In this document: positions 37,360-46,212 of the stretch, piece after piece | Numbering within the stretch: the first letter of the stretch is position 1 | Layout of the letters: each line of letters begins with the position of its first letter | NCBI RefSeq assembly: GCF_029255285.1 | Contig: NZ_JAPUVI010000043.1 | Span: 1-64,000, forward strand | DNA: 64,000 nt | Direction: 5' to 3' | Source of the DNA: Accumulibacter sp. | GTDB taxonomy: Bacteria; Pseudomonadota; Gammaproteobacteria; Burkholderiales; Rhodocyclaceae | Made by a program: the position numbers and the translations under genes | Notes under the pieces: model-generated | The model's input: only the letters and a program-made list of their open reading frames with translations | Told to the model about the DNA's origin: nothing | Database searches by the model: none

Positions 37360-39915
37360 ATGACCATGCCGCTTCCGCAACTACTGCCCTTCGCTTGGCG
37401 AATGCTGAAGCGCGACGCGCGTAGTGGCGAACTGCACCTGCTCGCCGCGGCCTTGGCGGTCGCGGTGGCGGCGCTGAGCGCGGTCGGTTTTTTTGCCGAT
37501 CGCGTGCGTTTGGCGCTCGAACGCGAGTCTCACCAGCTACTCGGTGCCGATCTTCTGTTGACGGCGGATCATCCGTGGCCTCAGGCGCTGATCGAAGAGG
37601 CGCGGGCGCGTGGTTTGCAAGTGGTTGAGACGCGCACCTTTCCGAGCATGGTGACGCGCGGTTCGGATGGCGAGTTGCGGGCGCAACTGGCCGAGATCAA
37701 GGCGGTGGCGGCCGGCTATCCGTTGCGCGGTGCGCTGCGCGTCGCTCCGGCGCTGAATGTCGCCGACGCGCCGGCACGTGGCGTACCGCCGGTCGGCACG
37801 ACCTGGATCGACGAGCGCCTGGCGTCGGCGCTGGCGGCTCGCGTCGGCGACCAACTCCTGGTCGGGCGGGTCGCCCTGCGCGTCGACGCCGTGCTGACGC
37901 TGGAGCCGGACCGCGGCATCAACTTCTTCAGCGTGGCGCCCCGCCTGTTGATGAACCTCGACGACCTGCCGGCTACCGGACTGGTGCAAGTCGGTAGCCG
38001 GGTCGGCTATCGTCTTCTGCTGGCTGGCGAGGCGTCGCTCGTGAATCGTTTCCAGCGCGAGATCGAGCCTCGCCTGGGGCGTGGTCAGCGGATCGAGGAT
38101 CCGCAGAACGGTCGACCGGAGATCCGCCTGGCGCTCGAACGGGCGCAGAAGTTTCTCGGTCTCTCGGCTCTTTTGAGCGTCGTGCTGGCTGCAGTGGCGG
38201 TGGCGCTGGCCTCCCGGCGTTACGTTCAGCGCCACCTCGATCCCTGTGCCGTGATGCGTTGCCTGGGGGCGACGCAGGGTCTGCTGCTGCGACTGTTTCT
38301 GGGTCAGTTTGCCGTCCTCGGTGGTTTGGCCGCGATCATCGGTTGCGCTTTGGGCTACCTGGCGCATTTTGTTCTTTACGCGTGGTTGGCGCAGTTGCTG
38401 GCCACGCCGCTGCCGTCGCCGGGTCTGCTGCCGGCGGTGCAGGGCGTGGCCGTCGGTTTGGTGCTGCTCTTCGGCTTTGCCGTCCCACCGCTGCTGCAGC
38501 TCAAGAAGGTATCGACCCTGCGCGTTCTGCGCCGCGAACTCGGCAGCCTGCACAGCGGTTCGCTGGGCGGCTATCTGGCCGGCTTTCTGACCTTGGTCTG
38601 CCTGATGTTCTGGGTGGCCGGCGAAGTTGAGCTCGGTGCTTGGGTGGCTGGCGGCTTTGGCGCCGCGCTGCTCGTCTTTGCCGTTGTCGCGCGCCTGGCC
38701 GTCAGCTTGGCCGCCGCGTTGCGGGGCAGGGGGCGGTCGGACAGCTATCGCGCGGGCGGCGTCGGCTGGCGTTATGGGCTGGCCAGTCTGGAGCGGCGGG
38801 CCGGTGCCAGCGTCGTGCAAATCGTCGCGCTGTCGCTGGGCTTCATGGCGTTGCTCTTGCTGACCGTGATCCGTGGCGATCTGCTCGACGCTTGGCGGCG
38901 ATCCGTTCCACCCGGTGCAGCGAACCGTTTCATCGTCAACATTCAGCCGGAACAGGTGGCGTCGGTGCGCACCGCGCTGACGGCGCTGGGGGTGTCGCCC
39001 GAACTGGCGCCAATGGTGCGCGGTCGGCTGGCGCGCATCAACGGCCGCGCAGTCAGCGCCGCCAATTACACGGATGAGCGGGCGCAGCGCCTGATCGACC
39101 GCGAGTTCAATCTGTCGATGCGCGCCGATCTGCCAGAAGGCAATACGCTCAGCGCGGGGCGCTGGTTTTCGTCCGCCGATCTCGCGGCGACCGGCGACGA
39201 CGCGGCCGCCTCGGTCGAGGACGGCCTGGCCAGGACGCTTGGCCTGGCGGTCGGTGACCACCTCGAGTTCGTCGTTGCGGGCGACACGGTCGGCGTGCGT
39301 GTCGTCGGTCTGCGCAAGGTGAATTGGGATACGATGCGCGCCAACTTCTTCGTCCTGACGCCGCCAGCTGTTCTCGAAGGCTATCCCGCAAGCTGGATTA
39401 CGAGCTTCTACCTTGCCCCTGAAAATGCCGATTTCGTCAATCGCCTGATAGCGGACTTCCCCAACCTGACGGTGATCGACGTGGCGGCGATTCTGCGTCA
39501 GTTGCGGTCGATCATGGATCAAGTGGCACGGGCCGTACAGTTCGTGTTCCTGTTCACGCTCGCGGCCGGCGTGATCGTGCTCTATGCGGCTTTGGCTTCG
39601 GCGGCCGATGAGCGGCGCTATGAACTGGCGGTGATGCGTGCCCTGGGCGCCCGCCGGGACCAGTTGCGACGCGCCTTGTTGACCGAATTCGCGGCCAGTG
39701 GCGCGCTCTCCGGGCTGATCGCGGCGCTTGCGGCGATCGCTGTCGGACAGTTCCTGGCGCGTCAGGTTTTTCGCTTCGAGCTGGCGATCGATCTCTGGCT
39801 GCCGCCCGCTGCCATGCTTGGCGGCGCCTTGCTGGTCACTGGCGCCGGTTGGTTTGCCGCCACCCGCTTGCTGCAAGTCGCGCCGCTCGAGACGCTGCGT
39901 GGCGGTAGCAGTTGA
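37360..39915 (+). CDS. FtsX-family ABC transporter permease (YbbP-like)
   Basis: An 851-residue inner-membrane protein with the duplicated FtsX/MacB topology: one TM near the N-terminus, a large periplasmic domain, about eight more TMs in the centre and C-terminus, and a second periplasmic domain (about residues 540-730). The typical motif VMRCLGATQGLLLRLFLGQF occurs midway and VMRALGARRDQLRRALLTEF near the end. YbbP partners an ATPase (YbbA) and, in some species, an esterase (TesA). Neither is adjacent. Start is uncertain: TTG 37339 has a GGGGAGGA site, while ATG 37360 has none. Confidence 0.88.
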   Translation: MTMPLPQLLPFAWRMLKRDARSGELHLLAAALAVAVAALSAVGFFADRVRLALERESHQLLGADLLLTADHPWPQALIEEARARGLQVVETRTFPSMVTRGSDGELRAQLAEIKAVAAGYPLRGALRVAPALNVADAPARGVPPVGTTWIDERLASALAARVGDQLLVGRVALRVDAVLTLEPDRGINFFSVAPRLLMNLDDLPATGLVQVGSRVGYRLLLAGEASLVNRFQREIEPRLGRGQRIEDPQNGRPEIRLALERAQKFLGLSALLSVVLAAVAVALASRRYVQRHLDPCAVMRCLGATQGLLLRLFLGQFAVLGGLAAIIGCALGYLAHFVLYAWLAQLLATPLPSPGLLPAVQGVAVGLVLLFGFAVPPLLQLKKVSTLRVLRRELGSLHSGSLGGYLAGFLTLVCLMFWVAGEVELGAWVAGGFGAALLVFAVVARLAVSLAAALRGRGRSDSYRAGGVGWRYGLASLERRAGASVVQIVALSLGFMALLLLTVIRGDLLDAWRRSVPPGAANRFIVNIQPEQVASVRTALTALGVSPELAPMVRGRLARINGRAVSAANYTDERAQRLIDREFNLSMRADLPEGNTLSAGRWFSSADLAATGDDAAASVEDGLARTLGLAVGDHLEFVVAGDTVGVRVVGLRKVNWDTMRANFFVLTPPAVLEGYPASWITSFYLAPENADFVNRLIADFPNLTVIDVAAILRQLRSIMDQVARAVQFVFLFTLAAGVIVLYAALASAADERRYELAVMRALGARRDQLRRALLTEFAASGALSGLIAALAAIAVGQFLARQVFRFELAIDLWLPPAAMLGGALLVTGAGWFAATRLLQVAPLETLRGGSS

Positions 39916-40033
39916 CGACTCGGCGGCAGCGAACGGCGGCGTATCCGCTATCATACGTTCCGCTGCCAGGAGCGGCGGCCGGCCGGCAAGCGCTTTCTGG
40001 CCATCGTTGATCAACGGGAGGAGGGTTTTCGAC

Positions 40034-41014
40034 ATGAAGGGCAGGACACTACTGGTATTGCGCCACGGGAAGTCGGACTGGAGCACGGGTCAGGAAGATT
40101 TCCATAGACCCTTGGTCAGTCGTGGTCAACTGGGCAGCCGCAAGATGGGGGCCTGGATCCGGCAACAAAAATTGCTGCCGGACACGGTTCTGAGTTCTCC
40201 CGCCGAGCGCGCGCGGGCGACCACGGTGGCGGCCTGCAAGGCCATGGGCCTGCCCGTCAAGCAGGTTCGCTTCGACGAGCGCCTCTACGGCGCGTCAGTC
40301 GAGGATCAACTGACCGTTCTTGCCGAATGCCCCGCCAGCGCACGCCGAGTGATGCTGGTCGGGCACAATCCCGGGCTGGAAGAATTGATCCAACATCTGG
40401 CGGCAGGGCCGGTCGCGATTCCCGAAGACGGCAAGCTGTTGCCTACCTCGGCGCTGGCTCAACTGGCGGTGACCGACGAGTGGCGGAATCTGGGCCGAGG
40501 CTGCGCCAGCTTGATCTCCGTCACACGGGCCGGGGAAGTGCCGGACGAGTTGGCAAGCCGCAGCGCCGAACTGCCCAGTGATGAGCCAAGGGGACCCGTT
40601 CCGGACTACTTTTTCACGCAATCGGCGGTCCTTCCCTATCGCTTCACCGATGGCAACCTGGAGATCATGGTCATTGCCTCACGAAAAGGGACGCGCTGGG
40701 TCATACCGAAGGGGGTAAAGGAGCCCGAGTTGTCGCTGCGTGACTCGGCAGCCAAGGAAGCGCTAGAGGAAGCCGGAGTGCGCGGCCAGCTCGACGACGA
40801 ACCGATAGGCCACTACGATTACGCGAAGTGGGGCGGCGTGTGCCAGGTCGCCGTATTCCCGATGGCGGTGAGCGAAAGTGTTCCGGAAGAAGAATGGGAG
40901 GAGAGCCATCGTGCCAGGCGATGGGTTGACCCGAAAGAAGCGAAGCGTCTGCTCGACGAACCGGCGTTACGCAAGCTGGTGGGAAAACTGGTCAAGTGCC
41001 TGGCGGAACGTTGA
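40034..41014 (+). CDS. SixA-type histidine phosphatase fused to a Nudix hydrolase domain
   Basis: A 326-residue fusion. Residues 1-165 are a SixA-like phosphoglycerate-mutase-fold phosphatase: catalytic RHG at 10-12, SSPAERARATT and second histidine His111 (VGHNPGLEEL). Residues 195-326 are a Nudix domain whose box (227-249, ending AAKEALEEAGV) has Lys in place of the usual Arg, as can occur in diphosphoinositol polyphosphate phosphohydrolases. SixA removes phosphate from phosphohistidine; the Nudix part should cleave a nucleoside- or inositol-type diphosphate. Mycobacterial MutT1 joins the same domains in reverse order. A promoter-like TATCAT lies upstream near 39949. Confidence 0.88.
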   Translation: MKGRTLLVLRHGKSDWSTGQEDFHRPLVSRGQLGSRKMGAWIRQQKLLPDTVLSSPAERARATTVAACKAMGLPVKQVRFDERLYGASVEDQLTVLAECPASARRVMLVGHNPGLEELIQHLAAGPVAIPEDGKLLPTSALAQLAVTDEWRNLGRGCASLISVTRAGEVPDELASRSAELPSDEPRGPVPDYFFTQSAVLPYRFTDGNLEIMVIASRKGTRWVIPKGVKEPELSLRDSAAKEALEEAGVRGQLDDEPIGHYDYAKWGGVCQVAVFPMAVSESVPEEEWEESHRARRWVDPKEAKRLLDEPALRKLVGKLVKCLAER

Positions 41015-41038
41015 TCTTGCGAAACAGTGCATCGGGTG

Positions 41039-41060
41039 GCGCCCGAAAGGAATCGGGCGC
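41039..41060. terminator. hairpin between convergent genes, terminator-like
   Basis: GCGCCCGA, a 6-base loop AAGGAA and TCGGGCGC form a perfect 8-bp stem just after the SixA-Nudix gene. There is no T-run next to it, so it may be a weak or factor-assisted terminator. Confidence 0.4.
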
Positions 41061-41093
41061 GCCCAAGCCCGTTCGCTGCGGCCGCCTTGACCG

Positions 41094-41252
41094 CTAGGCG
41101 TCCGCTTTCTCGTTCGCCAGAATACCGATCAGTTCGACGTAGTCCTTCTGGTTTTGGCGGATTACCAGGAAAAACACCAGGCCGAGCAGCGCGGCCGAGA
41201 TCAGGATTAGCAACTCGTGCCATCCGAGACTGGCCAACAGTTCAAGATTCAT
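41094..41252 (-). CDS. 52-residue single-pass membrane protein
   Basis: A short frame that annotation by length would miss. It starts MNLELLASLGWHELLILIS, continues ALLGLVFFLVIRQNQKDYVE and ends ILANEKADA. A membrane segment covers about residues 13-31, followed by a charged cytosolic tail. The hydrophobic block, single clear start and clean stop support it. The site before ATG 41252 is GGGTAA, weak. Function unknown; it lies alone between the SixA-Nudix gene and serA, about 107 bases downstream of serA on the same strand. Confidence 0.65.
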   Translation of the reverse strand: MNLELLASLGWHELLILISAALLGLVFFLVIRQNQKDYVELIGILANEKADA

Positions 41253-41359
41253 GGCTTTACCCGTCTATGCTTGGTCGTGGGCGAGGTCCAACTCCCCAGT
41301 GTCCTCCTGGCCGGCCGGCGGGGTGGCGGCTCGCCGGCCTGAACTTTCCGCGACCGTGA

Positions 41360-42532
41360 TCAGATCACCCGCACGCGAATCACGTGCGCCACAGCCTGGA
41401 TAGCGTCGATTACCTGGTCACTTGGCGTCCTCTCGACATCGACGATGTTGAAAGCGAGTTCGCCGCGACTCTTGTTCATCATGTCGACCACGTTGACCTG
41501 GTTGTCGGCCAATATCGACAGCACATCACCGAGGACTCCGGAAACGTTCTCGTTCGCGAAAGTGATGCGCGACGTTCCCGGACTACGCTCCATGCCGATC
41601 CGCGGAAAGTTGACCGAGTTTACGATGTTGCCGTTCTCCAGGTAGTCGATCAACTGGTTGGCCGCCATCACCGCACAGTTTTCCTCCGATTCCTCGGTGC
41701 TGGCGCCTATGTGAGGCATGGCGATGATCTGCGGATGGCCGAGCAGAGCCGGTTCTGGGAAATCGCAGACATACCTGCCGAGCCTGCCACCGGCCAGACT
41801 GCGCAGAATGGCTGCCGGGTCCACGATCGCGTCACGAGCGAAATTGAGCAGCACCGCGCCGGTCTTGATCACGGCCAGGGTGTCGTCGTTGATCATGTGT
41901 CGTGTGGCGTCGAGTGCTGGAACGTGCAAGGAGACGTAGTCGGAGCGCGCAAGCAAGGACTGCAGGTTCTCCATGCGGCCGACTTCGTTCGACAGACGCC
42001 AGGCGGCGTCGATCGATAGCACCGGATCGAAACCGATGACCTGCATTCCCATCGCCAGCGCCATATCGGCAACCATCGAGCCGATCGCCCCCAGACCGAC
42101 TATGCCGAGCGTCTTGCCGCGGATCTCGGTGCCGGCGAAGCGCGACTTTTCTTTTTCGAGCCGGGCCGACATCTCCGCGGGATCTTTCAGGTCGCCGAGC
42201 GATTGTACGAAGTTCATGCCATCGACGACCCCGCGCGCGCTGAGCAGCATGCCGGCCATGACCAGTTCCTTGACGGCGTTGGCATTGGCACCCGGCGTAT
42301 TGAACACGACGATTCCTCGTTTACCGTATTCGGTCACTGGGACGTTGTTGACGCCGGCACCGGCGCGCGCCACGGCGAGCAGCGAGGCTGGCACCTCGAT
42401 CCCCTGGAGCTTCTGACTGCGCAGGAGAAAGGCGTCGGGGTGGGCGATGTCGCTGCCCACTTCATAGGCTTGACGGGAAAAACGATCCAGTCCCTTGACC
42501 GAGATCTTGTTGTAGGTTCGGACCTTATACAT
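41360..42532 (-). CDS. serA: D-3-phosphoglycerate dehydrogenase
   Basis: First step of serine synthesis. The 390-residue protein has the 2-hydroxyacid dehydrogenase fold with the NAD site GIVGLGAIGSMVADMALAMG, the catalytic Arg (NFARDAIVDPA) and Glu/His (MPHIGASTEESEENC), and a C-terminal ACT domain (DNQVNVVDMMNKSRGELAFNIVDVE), likely the serine-sensing part. It is 52 bases downstream of serC, forming a serC-serA operon. Confidence 0.95.
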   Translation of the reverse strand: MYKVRTYNKISVKGLDRFSRQAYEVGSDIAHPDAFLLRSQKLQGIEVPASLLAVARAGAGVNNVPVTEYGKRGIVVFNTPGANANAVKELVMAGMLLSARGVVDGMNFVQSLGDLKDPAEMSARLEKEKSRFAGTEIRGKTLGIVGLGAIGSMVADMALAMGMQVIGFDPVLSIDAAWRLSNEVGRMENLQSLLARSDYVSLHVPALDATRHMINDDTLAVIKTGAVLLNFARDAIVDPAAILRSLAGGRLGRYVCDFPEPALLGHPQIIAMPHIGASTEESEENCAVMAANQLIDYLENGNIVNSVNFPRIGMERSPGTSRITFANENVSGVLGDVLSILADNQVNVVDMMNKSRGELAFNIVDVERTPSDQVIDAIQAVAHVIRVRVI

Positions 42533-42584
42533 GGAAGCCTGGCTCCTAGGGTGGTTGGGCGGAAGGTAGGGTAGCGCCGCGGAA

Positions 42585-43700
42585 TCAGGCCGCGACCTGC
42601 TGATAGGCCCAGGCCAGCCAGGGCATCAGGGCTTGCAGGTCGGCCGTCTCGACGGTCGCTCCGCACCAGATGCGAATACCTGCCGGCGCGTCTTTGTAGG
42701 AGCCGATGTCGAACGCGACGCCGGCGCTGTCGAGCAGCTTGACGAGCTTCTTGACCTGCTCGGCGTCGAGTTCGAGGCTCAGGCAGACGCTGGTATTCGA
42801 GCGCGTTGCCGGATCTTTGGCCAGGAAGGTGATCCAGTCGTTGGCCGCGACGAAATCGGCGATCACTGCCAGGTTGGCTTCGCTGCGGGCAATCGCTGCG
42901 CCAACTCCGCCGATCGACTCGATCCACTGCAGCGCATCGAGATAATCGGCGACGCACAGCATGGAAGGGGTATTGATCGTCTCGCCACGAAAAATGCCTT
43001 CGCTGAGCTTACCGCCAGAAGTCAGGCGAAAGACCTTAGGTAGCGGCCATGGCGGCGTATAGGACTCGAGGCGCGCGACGGCGCGCGGGCCGAGAATCAG
43101 CATTCCATGCGCTCCCTCGCCACCCAGCACTTTTTGCCAGGAAAAGGTCACCACATCGAGTTTGTCCCAGGGCAAATCCATGGCGAACACCGCCGAGGTC
43201 GCATCGCAGATCGTCAGGCCAGCCCGGTCGGCCGGGATCCAGTCGCCGTTCGGCACCTTGACACCGGAAGTCGTGCCATTCCAGGTGAACACCACATCGT
43301 GGTCGAAATTGACCTGCGAGAAATCGACGATTTCGCCGTAATCGGCCTTCAGCACCCTGGCGCCGGGAATCTTGAGTTGTTTGACGACGTCGGTGGCCCA
43401 GCCCGAGCCGAAGGACTCCCAGGCCAGAACGTCCACTCCCCGCTGACCAAGCAGGGACCACATTGCCATTTCCACTGCTCCGGTATCCGACCCCGGAACG
43501 ACACCCACTCGATAGCCCTCCGGCAAACCGAGAACACGGGCCGTTTCCGAGCACACCAGCCCGAGTGCTTTCTTGCCCAGCGCCGACCGATGCGAGCGGC
43601 CAAGGGTATCGAGCGGCAGGGTGCTGACGTCGTAGCCTGGGCGCTTGCTGCAAGGACCTGACGAGAAGTTGGGATTCGTGGGTTTGGCTGTGGGTTGCAT
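42585..43700 (-). CDS. serC: phosphoserine aminotransferase
   Basis: Second step of serine synthesis, PLP-dependent. The 371-residue sequence ([38 protein letters not shown] at the start) belongs to the alphaproteobacterial/Methanosarcina-type branch and not to the E. coli type. The PLP lysine lies in [16 protein letters not shown], and the aspartate in [14 protein letters not shown] 43700 has a GAGG site. It is cotranscribed with serA, and the kinase gene diverges. Confidence 0.93.
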   Translation of the reverse strand: MQPTAKPTNPNFSSGPCSKRPGYDVSTLPLDTLGRSHRSALGKKALGLVCSETARVLGLPEGYRVGVVPGSDTGAVEMAMWSLLGQRGVDVLAWESFGSGWATDVVKQLKIPGARVLKADYGEIVDFSQVNFDHDVVFTWNGTTSGVKVPNGDWIPADRAGLTICDATSAVFAMDLPWDKLDVVTFSWQKVLGGEGAHGMLILGPRAVARLESYTPPWPLPKVFRLTSGGKLSEGIFRGETINTPSMLCVADYLDALQWIESIGGVGAAIARSEANLAVIADFVAANDWITFLAKDPATRSNTSVCLSLELDAEQVKKLVKLLDSAGVAFDIGSYKDAPAGIRIWCGATVETADLQALMPWLAWAYQQVAA

Positions 43701-43981
43701 GATGGCCTCTGTCTGGAGAAAAAAACCGGCCGGCCGGCGCCTTGGCGAAGCCATGGCCACCTCCGGCGAAAGAGTCCTCGATTGTAGCAGAGTGTCTTTT
43801 CGCCGGCAGCACAGCCGAGTCGGGGCGCGCGTTCTCGTCGCTTTCATGGCAGTGGCCGTGCCACAGCGCAGTGAGCTTGCTGGGCCGCGCTAAAGTAAAC
43901 GTCTTTCGCGCCGTCTCTAGCTCTACGAGCTCACAGCAACAGGAGACGGAAATCAGCCGCGCAGTTGGTGCCGTAGGCCGC

Positions 43982-46138
43982 TTGTCGGCCGGAATTCGTT
44001 GGCGTCTGGCCAAGGTATCGCCGTGGCTGGTTCTGGCGCTTGGCTTGTCGGCCACCTGGCTTGTCCAGCGAGTTGCGCTGGGTGCCGCGTACGAGGCCCA
44101 ACAGGAAAGTTTCTCTTCCCAGGCACGCGAGATCATCTTGCGGATCGAACAGCGTCTGGCGGCCTACCGGCAGATTCTTTACGGTGCGAGAGGACTCTTC
44201 GCGGCGTCGGAAAGGGTCGGGCGCGACGAGTTTCGCGAGTATGTGTCCGGCCTGAGTCTCAATCGTGCGTACCCGGGGGTTCAGGGGGTCGGTTTCGCGT
44301 TAGTGGTGACGCCATCCGAGAAGGACGCGCATGTCGCGGAAATCCGCAGGGAAGGATTCCCCGACTACACGCTGCGCCCCGCGGGTAAGCGAGAGCTTTA
44401 CACTTCGATCATTTACCTTGAACCGTTCGCCGACCGGAATCTGCGCGCCTTCGGTTACGATATGTACTCCGACCCGGTTCGCCGGCAGGCCATGGAGCGC
44501 AGTCGTGATCTGGACGAGGCGGCGATATCGGCCAAGGTGACCCTGGTCCAGGAAGACCGAACACGTGTGCAGGCCGGTTTTCTCATGTATGTGCCGGTCT
44601 ACCGCAAAGGTCGCTCGCACGCCAGCAAAGCTGACCGCCGGGCGAACATCGTGGGTTGGACCTACTCGCCCTTTCGCATGGGTGACCTGATGTTGGGCGT
44701 TCTCGGCCAACATCCCGACGACCTCGAGCTCCAGATTTTCGACGGCGGGCAGATCTCGCCCGAAACACGGCTTTTCGATTCGGGCGAGCGCCAGACGACG
44801 CCCGAGGCGCTCGACGCGCTTTACCGGAACAGACAACTGATCGACGTCTTCGGCCATGCCTGGACGATTATCATCACATCCAACGCACGCTTCGAAGCGA
44901 ATCTCGACACTCGCCTAGTGCGGGCCATTCAGCTTGCCGGAGTGCTGACCAGCGTTCTGCTTTCCCTGCTCGTGTGGCAGCTTGCCAACAGCCGCGTTCA
45001 GCTACACCGGGTGCTGGCACTGGCTGACGAACTGCGGACCAGCGAGGAACGCTGGCAGTTCGCCCTCGAAGGCGCCGGCGAAGGGGTCTGGGACTGGAAC
45101 TTGCAGACCGGCGAAGCGACCTATAGCCGGCGCTGGAAGGAACTGTGGGGATTTGCCGATACCGAGATTGGCAATACCGCCGACGAATGGATACACCGGG
45201 TACACCCTGACGATTTGGCGGGTGTCAATGCGGCGCTGCAAAGACATCTCGACGGCGAGAAGAGCGACGCTTCGGTCGAGTTTCGCATGCTCTGTAAGGA
45301 CGGGAGCTGGCGATGGACGTTGGGTCGGGGAAGGGTCGTCAGCCGCGATGCGCAAGGCCAACCCTTGCGTCTGGTCGGTACCAATGCCGACATCACGGAG
45401 CGCAAGCTGCATGACGAGGAACTGAAGCGATCGCACGCTGAGCTCGAGCAGTTCAATTACGCGATTGCGCACGATATGCGGCAACCGTTGCGAATGATCT
45501 CGAGTTACCTGCAACTGCTCGAGATGAACCTCGCCGAGCAACTCGACGACGAGCAACGCCAGTCCTTCGACTTCGCCATCGACGGCGCCAAGCGCCTCGA
45601 TCGCATGCTGCTCGCGCTGCTCGACTTTTCGCGCATCGGTCGCCTCGGCGAAGTGGCCGCGATTGCCAGTCGATCTCTGGTAGATGAGGCGCTGCGCCAG
45701 CTCGCGCCGACGATTGCTTCCGCCACGGCGCAACTTCGAATCGAGGGCGAGTGGCCGATCATCGTCGTCCGCCACGATCAGATCGTCCGCCTGCTGCAGA
45801 ACCTGATCGACAACGCGGTAAAGTTCAGAACGCCCGGCCGCCAGATCGAGGTCGTCATTGCAGGACTGACGGTCGGCAACGACTGGTGTCTTAGTGTCGC
45901 CGACAACGGGGTCGGCATTCGTCCCGACCAACTCGGCCGGTTGTTCCAGATGTTTCAACGCTTGCATAGCCGGACCCACTATGAGGGTACGGGTATCGGT
46001 CTGGCCTTGTGCCGCAAGATTGTCGAGAATCATGGCGGGCGGATCTGGGCCGAATCAGCCGGCGAGGGACTCGGAAGTCGCTTTTTCGCCAACTTGCCGT
46101 TCGCGGTCGTCGATCCCGCTCAGCCAGTCGACTTCTGA
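43982..46138 (+). CDS. CHASE-PAS sensor histidine kinase
   Basis: A membrane kinase of about 718 residues. A first TM (about residues 13-31), a periplasmic CHASE domain (about 55-260, LYGARGLFAASERVGRDEFREYV), a second TM near 314-335, a PAS/PAC domain (about 345-460) and HisKA with the phosphoacceptor His497 (YAIAHDMRQPLR) are followed by HATPase (LLQNLIDNAVKFR; DNGVGIRPDQLGRLFQMFQRL; GTGIGLALCRKIVENHGG). The start is unclear: no ATG occurs in frame. TTG 43982 is used here, while a strong AGGAGA at 43941 sits six bases before an in-frame ATC (43952), and GTG 43871 is also possible. First gene of the signalling array. Confidence 0.88.
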   Translation: MSAGIRWRLAKVSPWLVLALGLSATWLVQRVALGAAYEAQQESFSSQAREIILRIEQRLAAYRQILYGARGLFAASERVGRDEFREYVSGLSLNRAYPGVQGVGFALVVTPSEKDAHVAEIRREGFPDYTLRPAGKRELYTSIIYLEPFADRNLRAFGYDMYSDPVRRQAMERSRDLDEAAISAKVTLVQEDRTRVQAGFLMYVPVYRKGRSHASKADRRANIVGWTYSPFRMGDLMLGVLGQHPDDLELQIFDGGQISPETRLFDSGERQTTPEALDALYRNRQLIDVFGHAWTIIITSNARFEANLDTRLVRAIQLAGVLTSVLLSLLVWQLANSRVQLHRVLALADELRTSEERWQFALEGAGEGVWDWNLQTGEATYSRRWKELWGFADTEIGNTADEWIHRVHPDDLAGVNAALQRHLDGEKSDASVEFRMLCKDGSWRWTLGRGRVVSRDAQGQPLRLVGTNADITERKLHDEELKRSHAELEQFNYAIAHDMRQPLRMISSYLQLLEMNLAEQLDDEQRQSFDFAIDGAKRLDRMLLALLDFSRIGRLGEVAAIASRSLVDEALRQLAPTIASATAQLRIEGEWPIIVVRHDQIVRLLQNLIDNAVKFRTPGRQIEVVIAGLTVGNDWCLSVADNGVGIRPDQLGRLFQMFQRLHSRTHYEGTGIGLALCRKIVENHGGRIWAESAGEGLGSRFFANLPFAVVDPAQPVDF

Positions 46139-46212
46139 GCGTCTATGATATAGGCGGAGCAAGCGCATTCTCAGCTCGCGGCAGGGGCCGTGGGTTTCTC
46201 TCCGGAGGTCAA

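Noticed and set aside
37537-40086. 849-codon minus-strand frame opposite the FtsX-type permease
   Set aside because: Gln/Arg/His-rich shadow; the permease on the plus strand has clear membrane segments.
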